A DNA stretch of 64,000 bases from Dimorphilus gyrociliatus (Eukaryota; Annelida; Polychaeta; Dinophilidae), in NCBI GenBank assembly GCA_904063045.1, contig CAJFCJ010000013.1, positions 1,284,156 through 1,348,155 of the forward strand, given 5' to 3'. Shown here piece by piece: positions 27,419-38,792 of the stretch. The first letter of the stretch is position 1, and each line of letters opens with the position of its first letter. The translations under genes were made by a program, and so were the position numbers. The notes beneath the pieces were generated by a model, which worked only from the letters and a program-made list of their open reading frames with translations, was not told where the DNA came from and did no database searches.

Positions 27419-28471
27419 ATGGAACCTAACAAGAGTATCGACTTTACTGACAAACCAACATTTACAAAATTCAATCAAATTCTACATATCTATTATTTAC
27501 CTTTCGTTATAGGTTTTGGAATTTTTGGAAATATTCTTTCAATATTTATTTTTCTACTTACTTCTCTTCGAAACTACTCTTCAAGCGTCTATTTAATCGC
27601 TTTAGCGTTCTCTGACATATTGTTCTTGGTAGTTTTAATATTAAGTTGGCTACAATGGATTTCTATTAATCCAGTTAGCAATGTAGTGGCTTGCAGAATC
27701 TTTTCATACGTTTCTCACGTATCAGCGGCTCTATCTGTATGGTTTGTACTTGCCGTGACCGTCGAAAGATATATAGCCGTGTTTATTCCTCTTCATAAGA
27801 ACGTTTGGTGTACAACGAAGAGAGCTAGTAAAGTTGTTCTGTGTATCATTATCTTTGCCCTTTTGGCTTATCTCATTCAACCGATTGCAACTAGTGTTCA
27901 ACGCCGTTATCTGACAAACAGCAGCACAAATTTTACACTGACCTGTGAACCTCTATTTGATTGGCGTTACTCTCTTACAATTTTTGCGAATGTTGATACA
28001 TTTTTTACTTTCATAGCTCCATGTCTTATCATCTTATTAGCTAATATTCGAATGAGCATGAGAATCTGGGAATCGGTAAAAGCAAGGCAGGATTTAACTG
28101 GTGAAACAGTACAAATTCCAGAGTCGAGGATAACTATTGTCTTATCCATTATCTCAATGGCTTTTGTTCTCCTGAACGCTCCAGCACATTGTTTTAAAGC
28201 AAAAGCTATTATCGATGTTGTTGTCAAAGGCAATAGTTCGCAAACTCAGCTTATTCTCGATTTACAAACTTTAGCAAATATCATTTATTACTCTAGTCAT
28301 TCTATTAATTTTGTTTTATATTTCTTCTGCGGTACTACATTTCGACAGAACTTGATCAAATTTTGTAAAGAATGGAGGAAAAATGTTTCAGTTACTAGCC
28401 AAAGGACAACGGTGAGTACGAGAGCTAGAACTGTTGAAGGAGAAATTGAAGCAGAACTTCAACTTTTATAA
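27419..28471 (+). CDS. Class A peptide-type GPCR, intronless
   Basis: Rhodopsin-family receptor of 350 aa in one exon. Seven membrane segments are visible. TM1 has GFGIFGNILSIFIF with the conserved Asn; TM2 LIALAFSDILFLVV with the conserved Asp; TM3 ends VTVERYIAVFIPL, an ERY variant of the DRY motif; the disulfide partners are C before RIFSYVSH and C in LTCEPLF; TM6 has FVLLNAPAHC; TM7 has SHSINFVLYFFCG, where the usual NPxxY reads NFVLY. This TM7 style is typical of invertebrate FMRFamide/myosuppressin-like and related peptide receptors, but the ligand cannot be read from sequence. N-glycosylation sites in loop 2 (NSSTNFT). Ser/Thr-rich C-terminal tail. Promoter elements (CRE and TATA) lie close upstream. 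Confidence 0.88.
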   Translation: MEPNKSIDFTDKPTFTKFNQILHIYYLPFVIGFGIFGNILSIFIFLLTSLRNYSSSVYLIALAFSDILFLVVLILSWLQWISINPVSNVVACRIFSYVSHVSAALSVWFVLAVTVERYIAVFIPLHKNVWCTTKRASKVVLCIIIFALLAYLIQPIATSVQRRYLTNSSTNFTLTCEPLFDWRYSLTIFANVDTFFTFIAPCLIILLANIRMSMRIWESVKARQDLTGETVQIPESRITIVLSIISMAFVLLNAPAHCFKAKAIIDVVVKGNSSQTQLILDLQTLANIIYYSSHSINFVLYFFCGTTFRQNLIKFCKEWRKNVSVTSQRTTVSTRARTVEGEIEAELQLL

Positions 28472-29730
28472 AAATGATACAGTTGAAAAGAAATAAGAAA
28501 AAAGACACTGAAAAGTATTAAATGTATAAATTAAATAATAAAGTATTATTCACTGGAAAGCTACGCATTTATTAACAATTTTACTCAAATTAAGCTTTTT
28601 ATCTATTTATTTCATCTATCAATTTCTTCCGGATTTTTTTAAATTGGAAACTGATAAAAAGAAAAGCATAGTACTCAAGTTTTTCTACCCTCTATCTTCC
28701 CTTTCTCATACCATTCCTATTTGACCGCTGATTCGAAGAAACAGTCGGATTTGGCAGGTTCAATTAAAAGAGAACATGACTCGACTTGTGAGAAATAATT
28801 ATGGCCAATTCTTTTTTATCTTCTCCTTCCTAAAAGTTATAGAAGGGAGAAAAAATCGCTTCCGTCTTTACCATTTTACTCTTCAAAATGCTAGTCCTCC
28901 TGCAATTGAAGAAAATTTAATAATAAAAAAAAGATAAAAAACTTTACTTGAACGCTTTTTATAACTTTTTATCATTAAGAATTAATTCAAATATATACAA
29001 TTGTATAAGCGACTGTATAAACGAAAGAAGAAACTTCTCTTCAAAATCTTTCATTAACTCTTTTCTCTCTCTCTCTCTCTCTCTCATATACACTATCTTT
29101 CCTTCTTAAATTTTCTCTCTTTTCATCTCTGTATATTTCTTTTTTTCAAAAATCTTCTTATTGTCGTAATACTCTTAGGAAACTACAGTTTGACCATATT
29201 CCTTGTTCGTGGAGTCTGTCAAGTGTCATTTATTATCCACGTTTTACTTAATTAGATGCATGGTAGACTATTTTATAAACTATATATATATATATACTAT
29301 ATCTATCTATACTGTATATAGTACTATATATGCTCTAGTTTTATTCCTTTATTTATATAATGTTGTCTCATTAAAGCTTTTGGCTTGGAATAGCTTACTG
29401 CTCATATTTTTTGTAAAAGTTTTTATATTATATAAATAAACAATTTTTCTCGCAGTCACGTTATCATGCAATCGATTCTCTAGGCCTATTTACCAAGATT
29501 TGCTTAAGGACGAGTTACGGCTTGACTATGACAACTGGATTAGTACAAAAGCATTGCTTCTTTACAATTCTAAATATTTCTAGTTGACGGTGTAAACTAC
29601 GTTGTGGAATTGTTTATTGCAATTTCATTAACTTTTTTTATGAAGGCATTCATGACAAACATTCGTTTGATGTTGGATCGAAAGCGTTTAATTTAATAAA
29701 ATTTTGGAATTACATTTAGGAAATCGGAGT
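28472..29730. other. Intergenic region, GPCR to SAM/RA/PDZ gene
   Basis: About 1.26 kb. It contains a (CT)n microsatellite at 29064-29085 and AT-rich simple sequence near 29280-29330. A TTTAG acceptor-like site directly before 29720 suggests an upstream non-coding exon for the next gene; it was not located. No coding exon supported. Confidence 0.5.
29064..29085 (+). repeat. (CT)n microsatellite
   Basis: Eleven CT units without interruption in an intergenic region, embedded in a longer pyrimidine-rich stretch to about 29160. Confidence 0.85.
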
Positions 29731-32700
29731 ATGTTTAAGAAGAGGAAATCGAGACCAAGTTCAGCCAAGAGCGAAACTTCTATTGAAGAATCTGTACGCT
29801 CTTCCTTGCCTCTGCCAACGAAGAGCGGGCGTCCCCTTTCGTCTCATTTTCAAAATCTTATTCGGTCACCCTTCTCGTCGAAGAGACGACAACTCCCCGT
29901 TCCACAAGTTGATGTTCCAAAAACTGCTCCAATAACGACAACAGCGGCTGTTACAAATTCTACACAAATTATAACCCCCTCTGACGAACTGCAGAGAAGG
30001 AGTAGAATACCTGTTGCTAAAACGGCTACCAACAGACCTAGGAGTCTACCAAATGTAGATCAAATAGGAGTCAGAGTATCGAATATATCAGCATTTGACG
30101 GACCACCAACGCCTCCAAAATTACAAAATCTGTTGGAAAACGAGTGGAAAGTAAAAAACATACAAGAATGGAATATAGAAGACGTCGTTAATTGGTGCTT
30201 GGCTACAGGACAAATTGGAGCTGTTACTTCTGTCAGAGGTAAAATAGAGAAAAAAAAGAAGCAAGTTTGTCTCGTTTGTCAAGTATTTCAACCTCTCCTT
30301 TTTCTCTTGCAGAAAGCAAAGTCAACGGCGCATTGTTATTAAATCTAAAGCGAGAAGAATTATGTAAGTAGGACTATTGTACATACTGTTTAAATAAAAC
30401 GTTAATCATTTAGTAGCAAGTTGCAAAATTAAGATGATAAATTCCAGAAAGTTTAATAAAAACCAATCTTTAAGCAAAACGTAGCGCATGACAAATAGAT
30501 ATTTTGTAAACTGAGATTATACCTCCCATTTTCAGGCCAATTAGGGATAAGCCTTGCTGGATTATCAGCTTTAAAGCATCGCCATTCAGTAAAAAAGTCT
30601 TTTGATTCTCTATCGAACGAAGACAACTTAGAAATATCTGGCTCCCTCATACAAAATCGTTTATCGGATTTACGTAAAGCTTCAGAGGATCAGGATAAGA
30701 GGATTAACGCTTCTCTTACAGAACTACAAGAAGAGAGGCGTAAAGCCGATGATCTTTTACAAGATTTTCAACCATACGACGTGTTTGCCTCACCAAGTTT
30801 CGGCAACAAAAACATCGAACACTTTCCAAGCCCCAATAAGAGTGATGACGATTTAAAATTCAGAGTACCGTTTTACATCTTAAACAATAAAATATACATT
30901 TATCAATTCTTACATAAAAAATATCGCTCTTCAGGGAAAACCCCTATCAAATTGGACTCGTCAAGATGTAAATAACTGGTTAGGATCGATCAAACTTGAA
31001 AAATTTTCACCGAATTTCCGTTGTAAGTAAAATCAAAGAAATATAAAGCATATAAATAACAAAGAATTCGAAATATCAACATGTTTAAGTCAACCCTATA
31101 TTAAAATAATGACTCTAATTTCAGCTATTTCCGTTAAAGAATTACCATTGATTGATGGAAAGGCATTAGGTAACAAAGAAACTATTTAATGAACATATAC
31201 TGTATACGGTATATGTATATATATCTATATAAAGATGTTTAACTATCTAAATTTCCCGATTAGATAAGATGAATATTAAAATTTTATCTTACCGAGAAAA
31301 AATATTAGTTGAGTTAAGTAAATTAAAGCATTTAAATGGCCTCGACAAGAAAATGATAGAAGAGGGGGTGGAGGAGGAGGTGGGGGCGGCGGAAGAGATA
31401 ATAACGAAAGAGGGGGTGGAGGAAGAGGAGGCACAGAAGAATGAGGAGGAAGAGGAGGAAGAGGACGCGGAGGGGGGAGAGGAAGAAGTTGAAGAAGAAG
31501 TAGAAGCAGAAGAAGAAGAAGAAGAAGAAGAAGAAATAGTAGGAGTAAAAAGGATAGTTCAGGGAAAATACATGGAAAAGGGAAGTCTAAAAAAATCCTT
31601 CAGGCCAATGAACTGGGTGGAAATTTGGCATGATTTTGGTGATAATAGTAAGTACAATAAATTTGTATAGATTTTTCTTCCCATACATCCTTCTTCTGTT
31701 ATAAAAAGAAAGAAATCTTTTTAAATTAAGTAAATGAAAGAGAAAATATAGGATTATGGAATACTTTTAATAGACGTATAAGTCCCTTTCATAGTTCCAA
31801 CAGGATCGTTATGCGCTGAAAAATTTGCTTCATTAGAAGATACTACTGCTAAGGAAATTGTAAACAATCTCCTTAATAAACACAACGTTACGCATGATTT
31901 CAATTTATTCTATCTTTCCGAATGGTTCGTAGAAGGAGCTCGTCAAGGAGCTCATCGCGAATTAAATCCCAGCGAATCTCCCTACAAGATACAAAAAGAA
32001 TGGGGAAGAAATTCCAAGAATCGCTTCCTATTACGTCACAAAAATGGTGCAAGCGTCAAAATTATTAACAAAATTGAAGGAGAAAAATCTAGAGGGAAAC
32101 AATTCAGCGTCTCTTTTGTATCAACTTGTAAAGATGTTATTATGACGGCATTAAGGAAATTTAAGATTGATACAAAGAATAGCGAAGATTACGTTCTAAT
32201 ACAGATTGACAAAGAAAAATCAGTATATTCTTTGGTAAAAAATGACGAAATAGTATTAGATTTGGAGAACGATTCATTCTACTTGTGCGATAAATCAACA
32301 GCTTCGAACCTCTTAGCCAAAGCGTCTAAAAGTTTTTTACCTTCGCCAGTCAGACGATCAAAATTACATACTGTTGAAGTTCAAATGGCTAATATCGAAG
32401 CGTCTATTTTGGATTGTACGTAGTAAAAATAGTAACGCCTATTTCTATATGTACCTATAATGTAATTAACTTTTTTTTAAAACATTAATAAAGGCGATAA
32501 GCCATTAAAGAGGACATCTTCAAAAAGATTTAGGCCGTCAACCGCTGAACCCCAATTACCTAATAAAAGATCGATTACACCAATATTCATGGAGAGAACC
32601 AGTACCCCAATTAATTCTGGACGAACCACACCGCGACTTAATCAAACAGCTGACGACCACTTGGAAGTAAGTATTTGTTTGCGATTTAAACAAAACATTT

Positions 32701-34003
32701 GAACAAAGACCATTCACGAATTTGTTCTAAGTCGCTAGGTTAATATTTGTTAATCTTAATAGGAGGAATTCGATTCTTTACAGATTTTAAGGGAAATTGA
32801 ACTGTTAAAAGAAAGTATTAAGGAACGAGATAAAAATATGCTTGTGCTTAAGGAAGAAAATTCTAGATTGTTCTCAAAAGCTGAGGAAGTTGTCCGGGTG
32901 GAAAGAGCTCTTAATGCTTTACAAGACGAATTTGATAAACAGCAACGTACTTTCGTTAACGAAAATGCGACATGTAAAAATTGCATTGAACAAAGTAAAA
33001 CAAACTATTTTCTTTTAATTTTGTCAATAAAATTCTTTTAACAATGTTTGTCATTTTCAAAAAAAACGAAAACAAACAAAAACCACAATCGAATAGGTAA
33101 AATTGAACGAAAGATAATTGAACTGGAGAGGCAATTGAAGCATGTTTTACTAAGAATCGATAGGAAGAAGCGTAACTCCCTAAATCTTGGAGGCCATAAC
33201 GACAACGATTATAAAGTTTTAAGACAAGCTGAAGGAATGATACTTGTAGACTTGGAAAACGCTAAAAAAGAACTCAATTTATTAGAGGTAGGCCAAAAAA
33301 ATTCGCAAGCTTTTAACCTTATTCTCAGTAAATTTTTAGGTTAAACAAGAAGGTCCCCGACTGGAAAATGTCCTAGAAGAGAGAAAGATAATAGAAATTG
33401 TGAATCTGGATACAAGTTGTGGTTTACAATTTATGTATGGAAGAGAATCTAATCATCATCTTATAGTACATCATGCTCATCCAGATAGCAATTTAGCTAA
33501 AAATGACCTGTTTGTATATAGGCTCTAATTTTCTCTTTCTTTCTTAAAAAAACATAGTTTTAAATATCTTTCTTTTATTTAATTATTAATTAGAATACTG
33601 AAGATTAATGACAAATGGATTTGTACAATGAAAGATGAAGACTTAAGAAACAGTATGAAATCTAAAAACTTGCAATTAGTCATTTTACGCAGACAAGATA
33701 TTTCTGAGACGGATTTAGATGATCTTAGAGAAGATTTATCAATGGCTCTTATTGAATTGGAATCTGTATCAAACGAGAATAAAGAATTATCAACAAAAAT
33801 TATAAAAGTTGAGGAAGAGAAAGATAAAATGGAATTTGAGATTCGAACGTTAAAGCATAAATTAAAAAAGTTCGAAGAGGGTAGCGCTTTTGAGATTGAT
33901 ATCGTTTCAGGTAACTTGAATAAGAAACTTTCTTATCTCTTATCTTGTTCCAATGTATTATTTACTTATATTTACAGGTTCTAGCGTTGAAAGTGCAATA
34001 TAA
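29731..34003 (+). CDS. Multidomain scaffold: SAM-SAM-RA-RA-coiled coil-PDZ-like
   Basis: Not matched to a named protein. Thirteen exons (29731-30238, 30313-30363, 30536-30864, 30935-31022, 31125-31169, 31264-31647, 31795-32415, 32494-32666, 32763-32994, 33097-33287, 33340-33509, 33594-33910, 33978-34003) close in phase to 1044 aa. Residues 1-140: Ser/Pro-rich, basic. SAM1 about 145-207 (EWNIEDVVNWCLATGQIG...). Helical linker. SAM2 about 297-366 (NWTRQDVNNWLGSIKL; DKMNIKILSYREKIL). A Glu-rich low-complexity segment, about 370-450. RA-like domain 1 about 474-560 (TTAKEIVNNLLNKHNV, ending NRFLLRHKN) and RA-like domain 2 about 570-640 (STCKDVIMTALRKFKID). Coiled coil about 733-870. PDZ-like fold about 880-965 (NLDTSCGLQFMYG; NDLILKINDKW; SKNLQLVILRR). 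Coiled coil to about 1030, ending ESAI, a class I PDZ ligand. A Ras/Rap-linked junctional or synaptic scaffold is inferred. Confidence 0.82.
31370..31545 (+). repeat. Coding purine-rich low-complexity tract
   Basis: About 175 bases almost wholly G and A on the coding strand, with GGAGGAGG, GGGGGCGGCGG and GAAGAAGAAG sub-repeats, encoding the Glu-rich linker between SAM2 and the first RA-like domain of the scaffold gene. The frame stays open throughout. Confidence 0.85.
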
Positions 34004-34546
34004 CAAGTACTGTTGAGAAATAAAATACGGTGCTAAATTTACTAGCAAATAATAATTTACTGCTGTCGAATAGTTTCTATTATTTTTATAAAATATATTT
34101 TAAAAAATTCATAAATGCCAATTTTCTTTCGATGGTGTATGGTTTCCTGTTTATTATGCTCCATGGAACTGGTACCCATACTTGATAAGAGATATTTCAA
34201 ATGATCAAATCATGAGATACCATAAAAGTACTCAATAAAAAAATTTAGATAAATAAATTGCTATTATTATAATATTTTCTTTACAAAATAAAAGACTGTG
34301 GCTCATATATCTTGACTCTTTTTGTCTCAAAGAGAAAAATCTGACACCTGGTTATTTTTAAATTGCTTTCAGGATAAGGGTTGCGGGACAATAACCAGTC
34401 TATCTTAATGCCAGCTTCCTGTCTTCCTTTACAGTATTACCCTCGTGCATTACAATACGTGGAGTGACAAAATTCAACTACTGCCTTCTAGGCTCTGTTG
34501 TTACAAGCTGCGCCTAATTGATTAATTATTCGTTTTAGTATTCGAA
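34004..34546. other. Intergenic region before CWF19L1
   Basis: About 540 bp of 3' flank and promoter. The interval 34330-34540 is less AT-rich than its surroundings, but no frame or RNA structure could be supported. Confidence 0.45.
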
Positions 34547-36827
34547 ATGGGCTCCGAAACGAACTCAGTAATGTAAGTTCTCATACCTTTCAAAAATATT
34601 CTCGAATGTTTCCCAAGAATTTCCGTTGAAAACTTTGAATTCGTAATAAATACACATTTTACTAGCTTTTCTACTAATGCTTTCTTTTACATTACAGTCT
34701 AGTGTGTGGAGACGTTAAAGGAAAATTTAACGCTCTCTATAATAAAGCGAAATCTACGGTTGAAAAATTTAAAAATGTCAAGGCATTGTTTTGTATAGGC
34801 GAATTTTTTGGTGAGAATAATGAGGAATGGGACCCTTTTCGTAAAGGAGAAAAGAGATGTAAGTATATTAATGAATAAGTGATAAATTTCTTTCAAAGTT
34901 CACTTGTCACCTTTCATAAGTTCCATGTTCTATCTACGTTACTGGACCATGTTCACCAGAAACTGCAGCCCATTTCGACAAGATAGATGTAAAAGGTGGT
35001 GGTAATTTGGCTGAAAATGTTTTCTTCTTAGGTAAAACGATTTTTTTTTAAAGAACTAGTTTAAGGACTGATTATTTACCAGGTCGCCGAGGTGTTCTTT
35101 CATTGAGTGGTGGATTGAGAGTCATGTATTTGTCCGGACTACAATCAAAAGACGATACTGACCAAACTTGGACTTTCGCCAGAAGGGATTATAACTACCT
35201 ATCCGAGCTCAAGCAATGTGACGTTTTGTTAACGTCCCAATGGCCTTATGATGTGTACAAGAAAGCAGATAAAAAGCCTAATCTTAGTGATGATGTAATA
35301 AAAGGGCATTGTAAAACTATATCTGTCCTTGCCCAGATCAATCAACCTCGCTATCATTTCTCTGCTCTTCATGACACTTTTTACCAACCACCTCCTTACA
35401 GGTTATTTAGTTTATTTCTTCAAATTAACCCTTTTGATAAAATTTAAAAACAGGAATTCAAAAGGAAATGTGACAAGATTCATTAGCCTGGCCAATGTTG
35501 GGAAAAAGTCTGAAAAGGTTGTTTCTTATTAACTAAAGATAGAATTATAGTAAAACATTGTATTTTTCTCATTAGTGGATGTACGCTGTGTCACTAACTC
35601 CTGTTTGGAGATTGAGCAAAGAAGAATTTCGTAAAGAACCAGCGGGAACTACAGAAACACCTTATACTGGCCCTGAAATGACTAAGTTTGCAGCTGCTCT
35701 TGGCTATAGAGAGGTGGATCTTTCTTCTAGAAGCCAATTTCGCTTATTGCCATTTATTTTCGCAGCCTCCAAAACGGGCACTGCAGAAGGCCGATGATTC
35801 GAGGCAGTATTTCTATGATACTCCAAGTCAGCCAACTAAAACCAAAAGGAAACACTCAGAAATATCTAAAGAGCCTGATAATGAAGTCATACCAAAAATG
35901 CCTTGTAAGTTTTAACTTATGATTTTATTTCGCCAAAAATTGCTCTTCTTTAATAGATAAGCTATCTGGAGGAGATTGTTGGTTTTGTTTATCAAGTCCA
36001 AACGTCGAAAAACATTTGATTTATAACATTGGAACGAATGCTTATGCAGCATTAGCAAAAGGTCCCTTAATTGCCTTCCATTCTCTTATTCTTCCTGTCG
36101 AGCACCTGTCTTCATCTTTGAGCCTTGATGAGGACACATTCACCGAAATTGAAGGGTAAATTGTCAATAATTTTCATTTTCGCCTCCCTACTGTTTTTTC
36201 ATTTCAAATAGATATAAGGTGAAGATAAGAGCCATGTTTGATTCTATGAACTTTTCGGTTGTATTTTTTGAAAGAAATTATAGAACGCCCCACATGCAAC
36301 TTCAGGTTTGAACATATACATCATTACCTATATTACATTAAATATGATGAATCTCAGGTATTTCCCATTCCAAAAAATGTTGGACCGAACTTTGCTAATA
36401 CTCTGAAGAAACACGCTACTATTAACGGTTTTTCGTTCAAATCCTATGATAGTGCTACTACTCACTTGAAAAGCGTAAATTAAATTTTGATTGTTGAAGC
36501 TCTTTTTTACTTATCTCACTCTCTTTAGGTTATATCACCGGAATGTATCGGCTATTTATACTTCGAAGATAGTGAAGGACAAATACACATCTGTCAATTG
36601 GACAAACAAATCGGAAATAGAGTGATTTTGAGCTTTGGAAGGTAAAGTAAAAATTAATATATCTTGTCTTATTATTAATTTGTGTTTCTTTATAAAGACG
36701 GGTACTAGCAGATGTCGATTTATTGAATGTACCAGATAGAGTAGATTGGAGATCTGAAAGTTGTGCAATGACGACAGAAGCTCAAATCGCAATGGCTTCA
36801 AAGCTAAAAAAGAATTTTCCAAGCTGA
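34547..36827 (+). CDS. CWF19L1: CWF19-like protein 1 (CWF19L1)
   Basis: Homologue of CWF19L1, a spliceosome-associated protein related to lariat debranching factors. Twelve exons (34547-34572, 34698-34858, 34921-35031, 35083-35401, 35454-35517, 35576-35713, 35766-35904, 35957-36155, 36212-36305, 36358-36474, 36529-36641, 36698-36827) close in phase to 536 aa, matching the human protein (about 538). The N-terminal part is the metallophosphoesterase-like domain (ILVCGDVKGKFNAL; LFCIGEFFG; IYVTGPCS; GGLRVMYLSG). The C-terminal part holds the CwfJ domains: GGDCWFCLSSPNVEKHL with its Cys pair, HSLILPVEH, and a HIT-like PHMQLQVFPIP. The middle is basic and low complexity (KTKRKHSE). The first domain lacks several metal-ligand residues of true phosphoesterases in what can be seen, as in the human protein. 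Confidence 0.94.
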
Positions 36828-36911
36828 ACCTCATTTTTTGTTTATTTTTGTATGTTTAAATATTTCATTTTTGAATAGAAAACTTTATAAAAAACAATTT
36901 TCTTTATAAAT

Positions 36912-37820
36912 CTACAGCAAGCTATAGCACATATCGGATGTATGCTCCTTGTCGATAAATATTAGATCTTCATCTGTACCAAAACTTGTTCGACATTCTT
37001 CGAAAACCTTGAATGTACAACAGCATAAATCTGAAGACGAAAACGTTTATATTTAAATAAACTTTGAAAACTATGTACTAACCAGTACTCTTGGCTGGAT
37101 TTGAATAATATATTATTTCTTTTTGTTTATGGAATCCTCGAACAACTATAAAATGGCCTAAGAAGTAAAAAGTTCAAAATTATTTGCTTTAAAACTAAGA
37201 AGGCAAACTAACCCTGATATCCTTTCATACATGGTGCCAGGCATATACTTGAAAGAATGTCCAAATTATGACATTGTAAACATTTCAAGTTACTTGAATC
37301 AATTAGAGCAATAATAGGCAGATTTTTAGTTAAATGTTCTATTATTTCTGATAGTGTAACGTGCCGTTTTTCGACACCAAGACCACCTTCAACGGCATTT
37401 GATATACTGGAATTAATCCGACATTCATCCTTTCTAAATGCCTCGGTATAAAAGCTCATCGACTTATAATCCTTATTAGCTCCAAGTGTTATCGTGGCAA
37501 AACGGCAAGGGATATTATATGCCCTTAATAAACGAAACAAATCAATGGTCCATACGCTAGTGTGAATAGACAAGGCTTTTTTCTTTTCATTGAAATCTTT
37601 CCTATACGGAATTGAATAATATCTGGAATATAAATTTTGCAATTTAAATGAAATATTTCTAGCTAGTCAAAAATCTCACTGAAAAATCATTTTCACACTT
37701 GCTAAACCACAGTCCCAGCTCCATTCTTGCTCTTGATGAGGAACATCAATAAGTATTTGGTCAGCTGTGGATTGTTAAAAATGTTTATTCTAAATTATAT
37801 TAAATATATCAGTTACCCAT
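36912..37820 (-). CDS. GUCD1: GUCD1, guanylyl cyclase domain-containing protein 1
   Basis: Homologue of GUCD1, a conserved small protein with a papain-like/C39-like fold despite its name. Five exons (37817-37820, 37680-37764, 37213-37622, 37083-37157, 36912-37030) join in phase to 230 aa (human about 239). Conserved blocks: WDCGLASVKMI with the putative nucleophile Cys; SVWTIDLFRLLRAY; TLGANKDYKSMSFY; ALIDSSNLKC; YQGHFIVVRGF with the putative His; and YSNPA, then FEECRTSFGTDEDLIFI. The first coding exon is four nucleotides (ATGG); the split Ala codon is completed at 37764. The stop lies 84 bp from that of CWF19L1, so the two transcripts converge and their 3' ends probably overlap. Confidence 0.9.
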
Positions 37821-38677
37821 AGTCAAAGTGGGAAAGATTCACATCACCAATTTAAGATACATTTTTAGCAGAAAGTAAAGTCTACACTGGTTAAATTATA
37901 GTATTCAGATCTTAATAATAGAAAGTTTAAACTGAAAGAATACGTAATATGGAACTGATTAGAATAAGATAAACGGGTCTATCTAAAAACCAGCCACAAC
38001 CAGCTCCATTTGTCTTCTTTATTTTATTTATTCTCTAGAAATGATATAATGTAATTTTTCGTGTTTGTATAAATAATACGGTACTCTCAACAGGATGTCT
38101 GTGAAATATATTGAATTTCCAATTTCTAGGCATATCCCTCCCTCTGAAGCTCCATCTATAGGTAGACGTATTTGAAGTATTGTGAAATGACCGTTTTTTA
38201 AAGGTTACATTTCAAAAAAGTATACTATCTTCCTCCAGCTGTCCAAGAAGTTACAATAGTAATCTTTTGAAATATAATAATTTATTTTCTAAGAAGTCAT
38301 AAATTCAAAATCGTCGATAGAATTCTTTTTAGCTGATCCCTATTACTTGTACAAAAAACTATGCAATCAAATCTTTAAACTTTTCAGAGCCTTTATAAAT
38401 ATAATAACAAAGAATATAGATGATAGATTTCTTAACACATTCTGCATTATTATTGACGTATTTCTTCAAAAATGAATATGATTAAGTTGTATGTATCTTC
38501 AAATTTTAGTCACCTACATTTGCTGAGAAGTGTCAACTTTTTGCAACTAATAAAGTATGTGATAATCGCAATATAAGCTATATAAAAATATGATTCTAAG
38601 CTTTGAAATGATGAAAAGGGAGAAAGTTTTACTGTTGAAGAAGTTTTTTTGGCGTTTTTAGACTAATAATTAAAAAA

Positions 38678-38722
38678 TCGATTTATTATTATCGATCGAT
38701 AAAAATCGATTATTTCGATTAT
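38678..38722 (+). promoter_or_regulatory. ATCGAT cluster upstream of unknown coiled-coil gene
   Basis: Five TCGAT elements within 45 bp, including overlapping ATCGATCGAT, ending 70 bp before a start codon. Resembles DREF/BEAF-type ATCGAT promoter sites known from insects; whether an equivalent factor exists here is unknown. Confidence 0.4.
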
Positions 38723-38747
38723 TAATCTAACCCCTGTCATTTCAGAG

Positions 38748-38753
38748 CACGTG
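38748..38753 (+). promoter_or_regulatory. CACGTG E-box upstream of unknown coiled-coil gene
   Basis: CACGTG 39 bp before the start codon at 38793. Third instance in the window of this hexamer immediately upstream of a start. Confidence 0.4.
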
Positions 38754-38792
38754 ATTTGATGAAACGCATACTGAAATTTTCAAAATTACGAA

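Larger units (their letters stand above)
37821..38792. other. Intergenic region, GUCD1 to coiled-coil gene
   Basis: About 970 bp of divergent flank. Near the right end a cluster of TCGAT(T) sites (38678-38722, with ATCGATCGAT at its centre) and a CACGTG at 38748-38753 precede the next start codon. No coding exon supported in the rest. Confidence 0.5.
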
